A stretch of 64,000 nt of DNA from Kitasatospora humi (GCF_020907985.1 NZ_JAJJPA010000014.1:1-64000), one strand, 5' to 3'; shown: positions 35,030 to 44,303, counted from the stretch's first letter. A program made the numbers and translations. Notes: generated by a model not told the origin, from the letters alone.

Positions 35030-35596
35030 TCAGGAGCCGTGCCGCCGCCGGTTGTGCGCGACGGCGGCCGCCGCGGTGCCCAGCAGGATGACGCCGGCCA
35101 GCGCCTCCGGGACGTTCGGTCCGGCGCTGCCGCCCAGACCCGCGTGGCTGGGGCCGCTCGGTCCGCTGGGACGGCCGCTCGGGGCGCGGTGCTCCTGGTG
35201 ACCGCCGTGGCTCGTCGCACCGCCGCGCACCGTGATGGTGGTGGTCGCCCCTCGCCTGGCGGCCGTGGCGCAGGTGACGGTCACGTCGTAGACGCCGGGC
35301 CGGGCGTGCTCGGGCACCGTGGCGACCGCGCCGACCAGGCCGTGCAGCGAGCCGAGCCCCACCGCCGGGATGTCCCGGGCGGAGCCGGTGGCGGTGCCGT
35401 CGGCCTGCCCGCGCGCCTTGAAGGTGGCCAGCCCGCCCGCCTGGTCGCAGTTGCCGCCGTCGAACAGGGTGAACCGACCGCCGGGGGAGACCGGGTCCGG
35501 CTCGATGATGACCGGATCGGCGGCGGCCGGGACGGCCGCGGCCAGCCCGGCGACCAGGGCGAGCAGCCCGGTGGCGGCGAAGTGGCGAACGCGCAT
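35030..35596 (-). CDS. Secreted protein with C-terminal membrane anchor
   Basis: A 188-residue exported protein. A signal peptide spans residues 1-27 (TGLLALVAGLAAAVPAAA, cut after AAA-D). A domain of about 100 residues follows with two Cys residues (NCDQ and VTCAT), probably a disulfide-bonded Ig-like fold. A Ser/Gly/His/Pro-rich stretch leads to a C-terminal hydrophobic segment (ALAGVILLGTAAAAVAH) and the Arg-rich end RRRHGS. That end resembles a sortase substrate, but no LPxTG-type motif precedes the span. A class F sortase is encoded 4.3 kb away. The function is unknown. Confidence 0.75.
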   Translation of the reverse strand: MRVRHFAATGLLALVAGLAAAVPAAADPVIIEPDPVSPGGRFTLFDGGNCDQAGGLATFKARGQADGTATGSARDIPAVGLGSLHGLVGAVATVPEHARPGVYDVTVTCATAARRGATTTITVRGGATSHGGHQEHRAPSGRPSGPSGPSHAGLGGSAGPNVPEALAGVILLGTAAAAVAHNRRRHGS

Positions 35597-35746
35597 GGCA
35601 AGGGATTCCTTACGGCGGGTGATGGGTGCTGACAACAGGAAACCGGCCCCGCATCACCGCCGCACCCCGAGCGGGCCGGCCGGGAACCGGAGGAACCGGC
35701 TGCCACCTGGGGTGATGTCCGCTCACCCGAGTGGCGCCGAACGGGC

Positions 35747-37006
35747 TCAGCCGGCCTTGCCGAGGTAGCTCGACCAGCCGCCTTCCGGACTCTGGCCGAC
35801 CTCCAGCGCCTGCAGCTTGCGCAGCACCCCGGGGTCCTGGACCTCCAGCCACTGCACCAGCTGGCGGAACGAGACCAGCCGCACCTCGGGCTTGTCGGCG
35901 ATGGCCTCCAGCACCTCCTCGACGGCGTTCATGTAGATGCCGCCGTTCCACTGCTCGAAGTGGTTGCCGATGTACATCGGCGCGCGGTTGGTGGTGTAGG
36001 CGCGTTGGAAGCCCAGCAGGTAGGCGTCCCGGGCCTGCTTCTGCCAGGCGCCGTACATCATCGGGTTGCCCTTGGGGTCGTCGCCCGACTGGTTGTACAT
36101 GATGTTGTAGTCCATCGACAGGACCTGGAAGGAGTGCCCGGGGAACGGGATGGACTGCAGCGGCATGTCCCAGAGCGCGCCGCCCTGGAACTTCTGCGGC
36201 CAGATCTGCAGCCCGCCGGGACCGCTGGCGTCGTACTTCCAGCCGCGGGCGGCCGCGGTCGGCAGCAGCGCGCGCTGCCCCTCCAGGCAGGGGGTGCGGC
36301 CGCCGATCAGCTCCTTGCGGTAGTCGAAGGGCAGCGCGGGCAGGTCGGGGCGACCGGTGTTGGTCTTCCAGGTCATGACGAATTCCATGGCCTGCTCGAT
36401 CTCGCTCTCCCACTCCTCGGACGACCAGCGGCCGACCCCGTTGGCGCCGCAGAAGTGGCCGTTGAAGTGGGTGCCGATCTCGTGGCCGTCCAGCCAGGCC
36501 TCGCCGACCTGGGTCAACGTGGCGTGGATGTGCTCGTCGGCCAGGTAGCCGATGTCGGAGGCGCCGATGCTGTGCTGCGGCGGGCGGTAGAGCTCCTTCT
36601 TGTCCTCGGGCAGCGCGTAGATGCCGCTCAGGAAGAAGGTCATCGAGGCGTTGTGCTCCTTGGCCAGGGCGCGGAACCGGGAGAAGAGCTTGTTGTCCAG
36701 CTCGCCCGCGCCGTCCCAGGAGAAGACCACGAACTGCGGCGGGCGCTGGCCGAGTTCCAGGGGTTCGGGGACGGGCTGGTTGGGTTGCGGGCCGGTGTCG
36801 GAGGTGGAGCCGTCGCCGATCAGGACGGCGGGCGGCTTGGCCGGGGTGCTGGGCGCGGCCGGGGAGGCGGAGCCCTTGGCCGCCGCGGCCCCGCCGACCG
36901 GCGCCGCCCTGTGGTCGCCGGTGGCGGTACGGGCGCAGCCGGCGGCCACCGAGGCGGCCGTGGCGGCGCCGGCGGCGAGCAGGGAACGGCGGGACAGGGC
37001 GTCCAT
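35747..37006 (-). CDS. Tat-exported lipoprotein, polysaccharide deacetylase-like
   Basis: A 419-residue protein. The N-terminus SRRSLLAAGAATAASVAAGC combines a twin-arginine signal with a lipobox, so it is probably exported by Tat and anchored through Cys. The mature part resembles the polysaccharide deacetylase (NodB) barrel: FVVFSWDGAGE at the first metal motif, then GHEIGTHFNGHFCG as the H-x-x-x-H motif. The family removes acetyl groups from cell-wall or surface glycans. The ATG at 37006 sits behind TGGAG. It diverges from the large DUF2156 membrane protein gene. Confidence 0.82.
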   Translation of the reverse strand: MDALSRRSLLAAGAATAASVAAGCARTATGDHRAAPVGGAAAAKGSASPAAPSTPAKPPAVLIGDGSTSDTGPQPNQPVPEPLELGQRPPQFVVFSWDGAGELDNKLFSRFRALAKEHNASMTFFLSGIYALPEDKKELYRPPQHSIGASDIGYLADEHIHATLTQVGEAWLDGHEIGTHFNGHFCGANGVGRWSSEEWESEIEQAMEFVMTWKTNTGRPDLPALPFDYRKELIGGRTPCLEGQRALLPTAAARGWKYDASGPGGLQIWPQKFQGGALWDMPLQSIPFPGHSFQVLSMDYNIMYNQSGDDPKGNPMMYGAWQKQARDAYLLGFQRAYTTNRAPMYIGNHFEQWNGGIYMNAVEEVLEAIADKPEVRLVSFRQLVQWLEVQDPGVLRKLQALEVGQSPEGGWSSYLGKAG

Positions 37007-37263
37007 GATCACTCCAAGTCGGATGCGGCAAGCGACGAAATTTGCGGCCCAACGGCCATGCGGATTCCGGCTTGTGGCGTTTTGTCCGCTAACTGACCGT
37101 TATGGGCTATTTTTCATAGAATCGCATGGCCTGGTCCGGACGGCGGCCCCGGAGGGCGTTCAACCGGCCGTTAGGACCAGCCGATCGGCGTGTCGACGCG
37201 CCAGCCGTAGCGAACGATCATTCAGATTGGAACGCAGGCAGGGCGGGAGGAGCGCGGGTCGCC

Positions 37264-39888
37264 ATGTGGCAGTCGGTACTGAACGCCTACCACTCCCGAG
37301 TCGTCGAGCCGGGCAGGGAGCCGCTCTTCCTGCTGCTGCTCGGCCTGATCACCGCCTTCCTCTTCATCCGGCTGAGCACCCGGCTGATCCGCCGCGGCAC
37401 CCCGTGGTGGCCCGGCAACGTCACCCCCGGCGGACTGCACATCCACCACGTGGTCTTCGGCCAGGCACTGATGCTGGTCGCCGGAGTCGGCGGCTTCACC
37501 GTGCACAGCTCGACCGGCCCCCTGCGGGAGGTGTTCGCCGGAGCCTTCGGGATCGGCTGCGGCCTGGTCCTCGACGAGTTCGCACTGGTGCTGCACCTGG
37601 AGGACGTCTACTGGAAGGAACAGGGCCGCAAGTCGGTGGACGCGGTGATCCTGGCCGTGGCGCTGATCGGACTGCTGCTGCTCGGCCAGCTCCCGCTCGG
37701 CGGGTTCGCCGGCAAGGTCACGACCTCACAGCTGGTGCTGGCCGCGGTGCTGCTGGCGCTGGTGGTGGTCAGCCTGCTCAAGGGCAAGCTGTGGACCGGC
37801 CTGCTCGGCGTGATGGTCCCGCTGCTCGCGGTGGTCGGCGCGATCCGGCTGGCCCGACCCGGCAGCCCCTGGGCCCGCTGGCGCTACCGCAGCCGCCCGC
37901 GCCGGATGGCCCGCGCCGAGCGGCGCGAGGCCCGGGTGCACCGGCGGCTGATGGCAGTCAAGACCGCCGCCTACAACCTGCTGGCAGGCGCCCCCGACGT
38001 GACCGCCGAGCCGGCCGCCGCGGCACCGCCACCCGCCGTCGCACCCGCGGAGCCGGCTCCGCCGCCGGTGCCGCCACCGCCGCCGGCCCGCTGGCGGCAG
38101 CGCTGCGGCAGCTACGCCGAGTGGTACCTGCGGGTCGCGGCCGCGGTCAACCTGCTGACCGGGCTGGTCACGCCGTTCCGGGAACGGGTGCACAAGGTCG
38201 ACAGCGGCCAGTACTTCACCCCGGTGCTGTTCACCGCCGGCTTCACCGCGGCGCTGTTCACCGCCCTGCTGGCCGTGATGCTGCGCCGCCGCAAGCGGGC
38301 CGCCTGGATCGTGGCCACCGTGGTGGTCGCGGGCTACGCGGTGCTCTTCGGGCTGGCCCTGGCGGCCCTGCCGGAGGACCGCGCGCATCCGTTCAACTGG
38401 GTCTCGGCCGCCCTCACCGCGAGCGTGCTGGCCGCGCTGCTGCTCAGCCGGCGGGTCTACCAGGTGCGCGGCGCGCCCGGCAACGTGCTGATCGGGCTGA
38501 GCAGCGCGGTGGTCGGCGGCGCGCTGGTGCTGGGCCTCGGCGCGGTGCTGATCCGGGCCAGCAGCTCGCCGCCGGTGCCGGACTGGGGCGACTCGTTCCG
38601 GTACGCCGCGATCCGCCTCTTCACCACCACGGGCTTCGGCGAGCTGGTGCCCGCGGTGACCGTAGCCCGCTGGGCCGACCTGGCGATCAACGTGCTCGCC
38701 GCCGCGGCGTTCCTGATCGTGCTGCGGGTCTTCTTCCGCTCCCCGCGCGACCGGATCTGGCTGCAGCCCGAGGACGAGCAGCGGCTGCGCGCCCTGCTGG
38801 ACCGGCACGGCGCCCGCGACTCGCTGGGCTACTTCGCGCTGCGCCGCGACAAGTCGGTCTGCTGGTCGCCGTCCGGCAAGGCCGCGGTGCTGTACCGGGT
38901 GGTCAACGGGGTCGCGCTGGCCTCCGGCGACCCGATCGGCGACCCGGAGGCCTGGCCGCAGGCGATCGACCGGTGGCGCGAACTGGCCCGGGCCAACGCC
39001 TGGGTGCCGGCCGTCACCGGCGCCGGCGAGCAGGCCGGCATCGCCTACCGCCGGACCGGCCTGAAAGCCCTGGAGTTCGGCGACGAGGCGATCGTCGAGG
39101 TGGAGGACTTCAGCCTGGAGGGCCGTTCGATGCGCACCCTGCGGCAGGCCCACAACCGGGTCCGCAAGGCCGGCTACCACGCCGTGATCCGCCGTCACCG
39201 GGACATCCCGGAGGCCGAGCTGGCCGAGCTGGTGCACCTGGCCGACGCCTGGCGGCACGGACGCACCGAGCGCGGCTTCACCATGGCGCTCGGCCGGCTC
39301 GGCGACCCGGCCGACGGCGACTGCCTGATGGTCGAGTGCCGCGACGAGAACGAACGCACCTGCGCGTTGCTCAGCTTCGTGCCGTGGGGCGCGCACGGCC
39401 TCTCGCTCGACCTGATGCGCCGTGACCGCGAATCGGAGAACGGGCTGGTGGAGTTCATGGTCACCGAGCTGCTGCTGCGCGCCGCGCACGGCGAGCCGGA
39501 GGTCACCCGGGTCTCGCTGAACTTCGCGATGTTCCGCTACGTCTTCGAGGCCGGCGGCAAGCTGGGCGCCGGACCGGTGCTGCGGCTGTTCCGGACCGTG
39601 CTGCGGTTCCTCTCCCGGTGGTGGCAGCTGGAGTCGCTGTACCGGGCCAACGCCAAGTACCAGCCCGTCTGGGAGCCGCGGTTCGTGCTCTACGAGAAGT
39701 CCTCCGAGCTGCCGGTCATCGCCGTCGCCAACGGCATGGCCGAGGGGTTCCTGGTCCGGCCGCGGCTGCTCGGCGTCGGCGCGCTGCGCCGCTCGTCCAC
39801 CGATCACCCGTCCGGAGGCGCAGCCGATGCGCGGCAGCGCGCCTCCGGCTTGGCCGGAGCGGGCCCGACCGGAGGGGCGGTGGAGTGA
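37264..39888 (+). CDS. Multi-domain membrane protein with C-terminal DUF2156 (lysyl-phosphatidylglycerol synthase-like)
   Basis: An 874-residue protein. The N-terminal 210 residues hold about six spans, beginning with HHVVFGQALML-type helices. A Pro/Ala linker follows, then a second group of spans at about 310-500. Within that group, FRYAAIRLFTTTGFGE resembles a potassium-channel pore loop. The C-terminal cytoplasmic domain (about 510-830) is DUF2156/GNAT-fold, as in MprF, which transfers aminoacyl groups from tRNA to lipid. The ATG at 37264 behind GGGAGGAG is preferred to 37126. The stop overlaps the sortase ATG (TGATG). A lipid aminoacylation role is likely but unproven, and no tRNA synthetase domain is fused. 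Confidence 0.8.
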   Translation: MWQSVLNAYHSRVVEPGREPLFLLLLGLITAFLFIRLSTRLIRRGTPWWPGNVTPGGLHIHHVVFGQALMLVAGVGGFTVHSSTGPLREVFAGAFGIGCGLVLDEFALVLHLEDVYWKEQGRKSVDAVILAVALIGLLLLGQLPLGGFAGKVTTSQLVLAAVLLALVVVSLLKGKLWTGLLGVMVPLLAVVGAIRLARPGSPWARWRYRSRPRRMARAERREARVHRRLMAVKTAAYNLLAGAPDVTAEPAAAAPPPAVAPAEPAPPPVPPPPPARWRQRCGSYAEWYLRVAAAVNLLTGLVTPFRERVHKVDSGQYFTPVLFTAGFTAALFTALLAVMLRRRKRAAWIVATVVVAGYAVLFGLALAALPEDRAHPFNWVSAALTASVLAALLLSRRVYQVRGAPGNVLIGLSSAVVGGALVLGLGAVLIRASSSPPVPDWGDSFRYAAIRLFTTTGFGELVPAVTVARWADLAINVLAAAAFLIVLRVFFRSPRDRIWLQPEDEQRLRALLDRHGARDSLGYFALRRDKSVCWSPSGKAAVLYRVVNGVALASGDPIGDPEAWPQAIDRWRELARANAWVPAVTGAGEQAGIAYRRTGLKALEFGDEAIVEVEDFSLEGRSMRTLRQAHNRVRKAGYHAVIRRHRDIPEAELAELVHLADAWRHGRTERGFTMALGRLGDPADGDCLMVECRDENERTCALLSFVPWGAHGLSLDLMRRDRESENGLVEFMVTELLLRAAHGEPEVTRVSLNFAMFRYVFEAGGKLGAGPVLRLFRTVLRFLSRWWQLESLYRANAKYQPVWEPRFVLYEKSSELPVIAVANGMAEGFLVRPRLLGVGALRRSSTDHPSGGAADARQRASGLAGAGPTGGAVE

Positions 39889-40547
39889 TGGCGGCACCGC
39901 ACGGCGGGGCGCCCGGGCATCGAAGCCCCTGGTCGGGGGCGGTGCTGCTGGGGGCGGCGGTGGTCGCGGGCGCCTGGCTGGTGCGGGACGGCGTGCACGG
40001 CGCGCCGCCGCCGGCCCCCGCGCCCGCCCAGGCACCGGGGGCCGGCGGGGTGCGGGCGCCGGGGACCACCGGCGACCCGATGGGGCGGTCGCGGCCGGTG
40101 CGGATCAGCATCCCGGCGATCGGGGTGGACGCCCCGGTCACCGGCGTCGGCCTGGATCCCGAGGGCCACCTGGCCACCCCGCCGGCCCAGGACCGCAACC
40201 TGGCCGGCTGGTACCAGGACGGGGTGACGCCGGGTCAGCGCGGCACCGCGCTGCTCGCCGGGCACGTGGACACCGCGACCGGCCCGGCCGTCTTCCACGG
40301 ACTGGGCGCGCTGCACCGCGGCGACCGGATCGACGTGCTCCGGGACGACCGCAGCACCGCCCGGTTCACCGTCGACGGGATCGAGGTCTATCCGCGCACC
40401 GCCTTCCCCGACCAGCAGGTCTTCGGCCAGGCCCCGGACCCCCAGCTGCGCCTGATCACCTGCGGTGGCGGCTACCGCAAGGGCGACGGCTACCAGGCGA
40501 ACGTGGTGGTCTACGCGCATCTGGCCGGCCGCCGCGCAGCCGGGTGA
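39888..40547 (+). CDS. Class F sortase
   Basis: A 219-residue sortase. The N-terminal membrane anchor is at about 16-33, followed by a Pro/Ala-rich stalk and the sortase beta-barrel. His126 (LLAGHVDTA), Cys192 (LITCGGGYR) and Arg197 are the catalytic residues. Sortases cut a C-terminal sorting signal and link the protein to peptidoglycan or another nucleophile. Class F enzymes are common in actinomycetes and their substrates are poorly known. Translational overlap with the DUF2156 protein suggests a shared envelope function. Confidence 0.92.
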   Translation: MAAPHGGAPGHRSPWSGAVLLGAAVVAGAWLVRDGVHGAPPPAPAPAQAPGAGGVRAPGTTGDPMGRSRPVRISIPAIGVDAPVTGVGLDPEGHLATPPAQDRNLAGWYQDGVTPGQRGTALLAGHVDTATGPAVFHGLGALHRGDRIDVLRDDRSTARFTVDGIEVYPRTAFPDQQVFGQAPDPQLRLITCGGGYRKGDGYQANVVVYAHLAGRRAAG

Positions 40548-40602
40548 CCCCTCGGGGCGGGCCCCGATCGCGGGGCGCCCGGGTGATGCGGATCACAGCA
40601 GG

Positions 40603-40634
40603 GTGGTACCACTCTGGCCCCACGTGGGTACCCT
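40603..40634 (+). promoter_or_regulatory. Promoter/operator of the toxin-antitoxin operon
   Basis: Two palindromes, GTGGTACCAC (40603-40612) and GGGTACCC (40626-40633), have centres 22 bp apart, about two helical turns. A -10 box TACCCT (40629-40634) overlaps the second and lies 6 bases before the antitoxin ATG. This suggests a leaderless transcript repressed by its own antitoxin. Confidence 0.55.
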
Positions 40635-40640
40635 GAGCGT

Positions 40641-40841
40641 ATGGCAATGAACCTTCGTCTCCGGGATGACCAGGCCGAGGCCCTGAAGCAGCGCGCCGAG
40701 CAGGAGGGCACCAGCATGAACGCCATAGTGGTCCGGGCGATCGACGACTACCTCGCCCGCACCGCCCAGCAGGCCCTGGTACGGGAGACCGCGCTCAAGC
40801 AGGCCGCCAAGTGGCGGGAGCTGATGGATCGGCTGAAGTGA
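40641..40841 (+). CDS. Ribbon-helix-helix antitoxin
   Basis: A 66-residue protein. The N-terminal beta strand and two helices (MNLRLRDDQAEALKQRAEQ, SMNAIVVRAIDDYL) form a ribbon-helix-helix DNA-binding module. The C-terminal helical tail would bind and neutralise the toxin. It is encoded directly before a Doc-type toxin with a GTGA overlap, the usual antitoxin-first order. It probably represses its own promoter through the paired palindromes just upstream. An in-frame ATG at 40647 is an alternative start. Confidence 0.85.
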   Translation: MAMNLRLRDDQAEALKQRAEQEGTSMNAIVVRAIDDYLARTAQQALVRETALKQAAKWRELMDRLK

Positions 40842-41215
40842 CCCACCTCTACCTGTCGGCCGAGGACATCCTGGACCTGGCCGCGGTGGCCTGCGACGAC
40901 ATGCAGATCGTCGTCCGCGACGCCGGGCTGCTGGAGTCGGCGGCCCACCGGCCCCTCGCGGAGATGTTCGGCGAGGAGGCCTATCCCGACCTCTTCGACA
41001 AGGCGGCCGCGCTCCTGCAGTCGCTGGCGATCAACCATCCGCTCTTCGACGGCAACAAGCGCACGGCGTGGCTCTCCTGCGTGACCTTCCTGGCGATCAA
41101 CGGGGTCGAACTGGTGCCGGACATCGATGCCGCCGAGGCGCTGGTGATCGCGGTGACGACGGGCGAGGCGGACGAGGTCAAGGCGATCTCCGAGGGGCTG
41201 CGGCGATTGGCCTGA
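40838..41215 (+). CDS. doc: Doc/Fic-family toxin
   Basis: A 125-residue Fic-fold protein of Doc size. The active-site motif HPLFDGNKRT (67-76) matches the H-x-F-x-D-G-N-K-R-x loop of Doc, which phosphorylates EF-Tu and stops translation. His67 is the catalytic base, and Asn73/Lys74/Arg75 bind the phosphates. No inhibitory (S/T)xxxE(G/N) helix is present, so inhibition must come from the antitoxin encoded just before it. Whether it phosphorylates or AMPylates is not decided by sequence, though the Lys-containing motif favours Doc-type kinase activity. Confidence 0.9.
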   Translation: MTHLYLSAEDILDLAAVACDDMQIVVRDAGLLESAAHRPLAEMFGEEAYPDLFDKAAALLQSLAINHPLFDGNKRTAWLSCVTFLAINGVELVPDIDAAEALVIAVTTGEADEVKAISEGLRRLA

Positions 41216-41344
41216 GCGATCCGTGTCGGGCCTTGCCGCCGTTCGCGGGCCGGTACGCTAGGCGGGTTGTCCGATCGCCCGCCGACTGCGGGGTGGGGCC
41301 GGGAACACCGCCCTGACCTGCGACAATCCCCTTTTCCGGAGACC

Positions 41345-43204
41345 GTGAGTACTGCCGCCTCTTCGCCCGTGCCGTCCATCTCGCCGCTGTTCTCCGATGC
41401 CGCCGAGCCCCACCATCCGGTCCGGCCCAGCGGGACCTCCGCCGCCACGCACCTGTCCCCGGCCTTCCCCGGCCGGGCGCCCTGGGGGACCGCCGGCAAG
41501 CTGCGCGCCTGGCAGCAGGGAGCGCTCGACAAGTACATCGAGACCCAGCCCCGGGACTTCATGGCGGTCGCCACCCCGGGCGCAGGCAAGACCACCTTCG
41601 CCCTGACCCTGGCCTCCTACCTGCTGCACAACCACCTGGTGCAGCAGATCACCGTCGTCGCGCCCACCGAGCACCTGAAGAAGCAGTGGGCCGAGGCGGC
41701 CGCCCGGATCGGCATCCGGCTGGACCCGGCGTACTCCTCGGGGCCGCTCTCCCGCGACTACCACGGCATCGTGGTCACCTACGCGGGCGTCGGGGTCAAC
41801 CCGATGCTGCACCGCAACCGCACCGAGTCCCGCAAGACGCTGGTGATCATGGACGAGATCCACCACGCGGGCGACTCCAAGTCCTGGGGCGAGGCCTGCC
41901 TGGAGGCGTTCGAGCCGGCCACCCGGCGGCTGGCGCTGACCGGCACCCCGTTCCGCTCGGACACCAACCCGATCCCGTTCGTCCAGTACGAGCCGGACAC
42001 CGACGGCCTGCGCAAGTCGGTCGCCGACTACACCTACGGCTACGGGCACGCGCTGGCCGACCACGTCGTCCGTCCCGTGATCTTCCTCTCCTACAGCGGC
42101 AACATGCGCTGGCGCACCAAGTCGGGCGACGAGTTGGAGGCCCGGCTCGGCGAGCCGATGACCAAGGACCTGATCGCCCAGGCCTGGCGCACCGCGCTCT
42201 CCCCGCAGGGCGAGTGGATCCCCAATGTGCTGCGGGCCGCCGACAAGCGGCTCACCGAGGTGCGCAAGGCGATCCCGGACGCCGGCGCCCTGGTGATCGC
42301 CAGCGACCAGAACTCCGCCCGCGCCTACGCCAAGATGATCCGCGAGATCACCGGCCACAAGGCCACCCTGGTGCTCTCCGACGAGGCCGAGGCGTCCAAG
42401 AAGATCTCCGACTTCTCCGCCTCGGACGACCGCTGGATGGTCGCGGTCCGGATGGTCTCCGAAGGCGTGGACGTGCCCCGCCTGGCAGTCGGCGTCTACG
42501 CCACCTCGATCTCCACCCCGCTGTTCTTCGCCCAGGCGGTGGGCCGCTTCGTTCGCGCCCGCAAGCGCGGCGAGACCGCCTCGGTCTTCCTGCCCTCGGT
42601 GCCGATGCTGCTCGGCTTCGCCAACGAGATGGAGCTGCAGCGCGACCACGTGCTGGACCGGCCCAAGAAGGAGGGCGACGGCCTCTTCGACGAGGAGGAC
42701 CGGCTGCTCGCCGAGGCCGAGCGGGCCAACGACGGCCCGGACGGAGCCGGCGGCGAGGAGTTCTCCTACGAGGCGCTCGGCTCCGACGCGGTGTTCGACC
42801 GCGTGCTCTACAACGCCATGGAGTTCGGGATGCAGGCGCACCCGGGCTCCGAGGAGGAGGAGGACTACCTCGGCATCCCGGGCCTGCTGGAACCGGACCA
42901 GGTGCACCTGCTGCTGCAGAAGCGGCAGAGCCGGCAGATCCAGCGCTCCAAGGCCAAGCCCGCCGAGGAGGCCGACCTGCTGGAACTGCCCGCCGACCAG
43001 CGCCCGGTGGTGACCCATCAGGAACTGCGGGAGCTGCGCAAGGAGTTGAACACCCTGGTGGCCGCCTGGCACCACCGGACCAACCAGCCGCACGGCACCA
43101 TCCACAACGAGCTGCGCCGCCAGTGCGGCGGCCCGCTGACCGCTCAGGCCACCGCCAACCAGCTCAAGGCCCGGATCGCCAAGGTCAAGGAGTGGGCCCG
43201 CTGA
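41345..43204 (+). CDS. DEAD/DEAH-box superfamily 2 helicase
   Basis: A 619-residue SF2 helicase. Walker A ATPGAGKTT is at 76-84, Walker B DEIHH at 170-174, and motif III TGTPFRSD near 198. The second RecA domain carries VSEGVDVPRLAVGVYAT and QAVGRFVRARK (motif VI). The DEIHH box and acidic C-terminal region with GEEFSYEAL resemble a streptomycete family related to restriction-type and XPB-like helicases. There is no nuclease domain. The role is unknown, probably DNA repair or remodelling. The GTG at 41345 has a GGAGA only 2-3 bases away, so the start is uncertain. Confidence 0.87.
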   Translation: MSTAASSPVPSISPLFSDAAEPHHPVRPSGTSAATHLSPAFPGRAPWGTAGKLRAWQQGALDKYIETQPRDFMAVATPGAGKTTFALTLASYLLHNHLVQQITVVAPTEHLKKQWAEAAARIGIRLDPAYSSGPLSRDYHGIVVTYAGVGVNPMLHRNRTESRKTLVIMDEIHHAGDSKSWGEACLEAFEPATRRLALTGTPFRSDTNPIPFVQYEPDTDGLRKSVADYTYGYGHALADHVVRPVIFLSYSGNMRWRTKSGDELEARLGEPMTKDLIAQAWRTALSPQGEWIPNVLRAADKRLTEVRKAIPDAGALVIASDQNSARAYAKMIREITGHKATLVLSDEAEASKKISDFSASDDRWMVAVRMVSEGVDVPRLAVGVYATSISTPLFFAQAVGRFVRARKRGETASVFLPSVPMLLGFANEMELQRDHVLDRPKKEGDGLFDEEDRLLAEAERANDGPDGAGGEEFSYEALGSDAVFDRVLYNAMEFGMQAHPGSEEEEDYLGIPGLLEPDQVHLLLQKRQSRQIQRSKAKPAEEADLLELPADQRPVVTHQELRELRKELNTLVAAWHHRTNQPHGTIHNELRRQCGGPLTAQATANQLKARIAKVKEWAR

Positions 43205-43208
43205 CCCC

Positions 43209-43230
43209 GGGGGGGCGCTGCTCCCCCTTT
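43209..43230 (+). terminator. Small hairpin after the helicase gene
   Basis: GGGGG (43211-43215) pairs with CCCCC (43223-43227), followed by TTT, directly after the stop. Confidence 0.45.
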
Positions 43231-43643
43231 CCGCGCCGGTGACTCCGGTTGCCGCCGCACCGCGATCCGTCATCCTCACGACGGCCCGGCGCACCACCGG
43301 TGCGCCGGGCCGTCCGCATTCCGACCGGTGAGTTCCCCGGAAACTCCCAGGTGTCCGTTACCCGGAGCGCGGTCGCGGAGGACGGCGCGAAGACCTCGCG
43401 AATTGCCGACTATTGCCCGGGTTGGTCCGGATCCAGGGAATCGATCTTGACCGAATTTTGGACAAGCACTTCCATAGCGACGATTCAGTTACTACTTTCT
43501 CCCCACGCTCTGCCGTAGGCACGACCTCCTACCGGAGCGCGCAGGGCCGTGTGCCGATGACGTCGCAGCCGGCCTGCCGCGTCCATCAGCCCTGCGCGCG
43601 ACTCACTCGGCGGCCCGCCGGTCGGCCGACGCCGCGGAAAGGA
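43231..43643. promoter_or_regulatory. Upstream region of the IclR-family gene
   Basis: About 410 bases without a gene. After the 15-bp hairpin at 43281-43313, the sequence from about 43400 to 43520 is clearly AT-richer than its surroundings, typical of a promoter. TTGACC at 43447-43452 is a possible -35; the matching -10 is not clear. A GGAAAGGA ribosome site ends at 43643. Confidence 0.35.
43281..43313. terminator. Perfect 15-bp hairpin
   Basis: 43281-43295 pairs exactly with 43299-43313 around a 3-base loop. It is a strong terminator candidate for the helicase transcript. Confidence 0.75.
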
Positions 43644-44303
43644 ATGCGTGTCGTGACCGCCGAGACCTCCCAGACCCTCGACCGCGGTGTCCGGGTGCTC
43701 AAGCTGCTGGCCGACTCGGAGCGCGGGCTGACCGTGACCGAGCTGGCCGCCCGGCTGGCCGTCAACCGCACCGTGGTCTACCGGCTGCTGGCCACCCTGG
43801 AGCAGCACGGGCTGGTCCGCCGCGACGTCGGCGGGCGGGCCCGGGTCGGCCTCGGGGTGCTGCGGCTGGCCCACCGGGTGCACCCGCTGCTGCGCGAGGC
43901 GGCGCTGCCCGCGCTGCGCAGCCTGGCCGAGGACCTGGGGGCGACCGCCCACCTCACCCTGGTGGACGGCACCGAGGCGCTGGCCGTCGCCGTGGTGGAG
44001 CCCAGCTGGACCGACTTCCACGTCGCCTACCGCACCGGCCTGCGGCACCCGCTGGACGAGAGCGCGGCCGGCAAGGCGATCCTGGAGGCCCGCAAGCACC
44101 CCGGCCAGCGGCGACCCGAGCAGGCCTTCGTGATCACCCGGGCGGAGGAGCAGTCCGGCGCCAGCGGCGCCGCGGCGGCGCTGGTCGGCCTGAGCGGGAT
44201 CGAGGGCAGCGTCGGCGTGGTGATGCTCAACGGCCTGGTGCCCGAGCGGGTCGGGCCGCGCGTGGTGGAGGCGGCGACCGAGGTGGCGGACGCCCTGCGC
44301 TGA
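43644..44303 (+). CDS. IclR-family transcriptional regulator
   Basis: A roughly 219-residue regulator. The N-terminal winged helix (about 15-75) contains TVTELAARLAVNRTVVYRLLATLEQ, the typical IclR HTH. The rest is the effector-binding domain with HPLDESAAGKAILEA. The ligand-binding domain is slightly short for the family. The start may be GTG 43653, better spaced from GGAAAGGA, rather than ATG 43644. The next gene lies 25 bases downstream on the same strand. Target genes are unknown. Confidence 0.88.
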   Translation: MRVVTAETSQTLDRGVRVLKLLADSERGLTVTELAARLAVNRTVVYRLLATLEQHGLVRRDVGGRARVGLGVLRLAHRVHPLLREAALPALRSLAEDLGATAHLTLVDGTEALAVAVVEPSWTDFHVAYRTGLRHPLDESAAGKAILEARKHPGQRRPEQAFVITRAEEQSGASGAAAALVGLSGIEGSVGVVMLNGLVPERVGPRVVEAATEVADALR

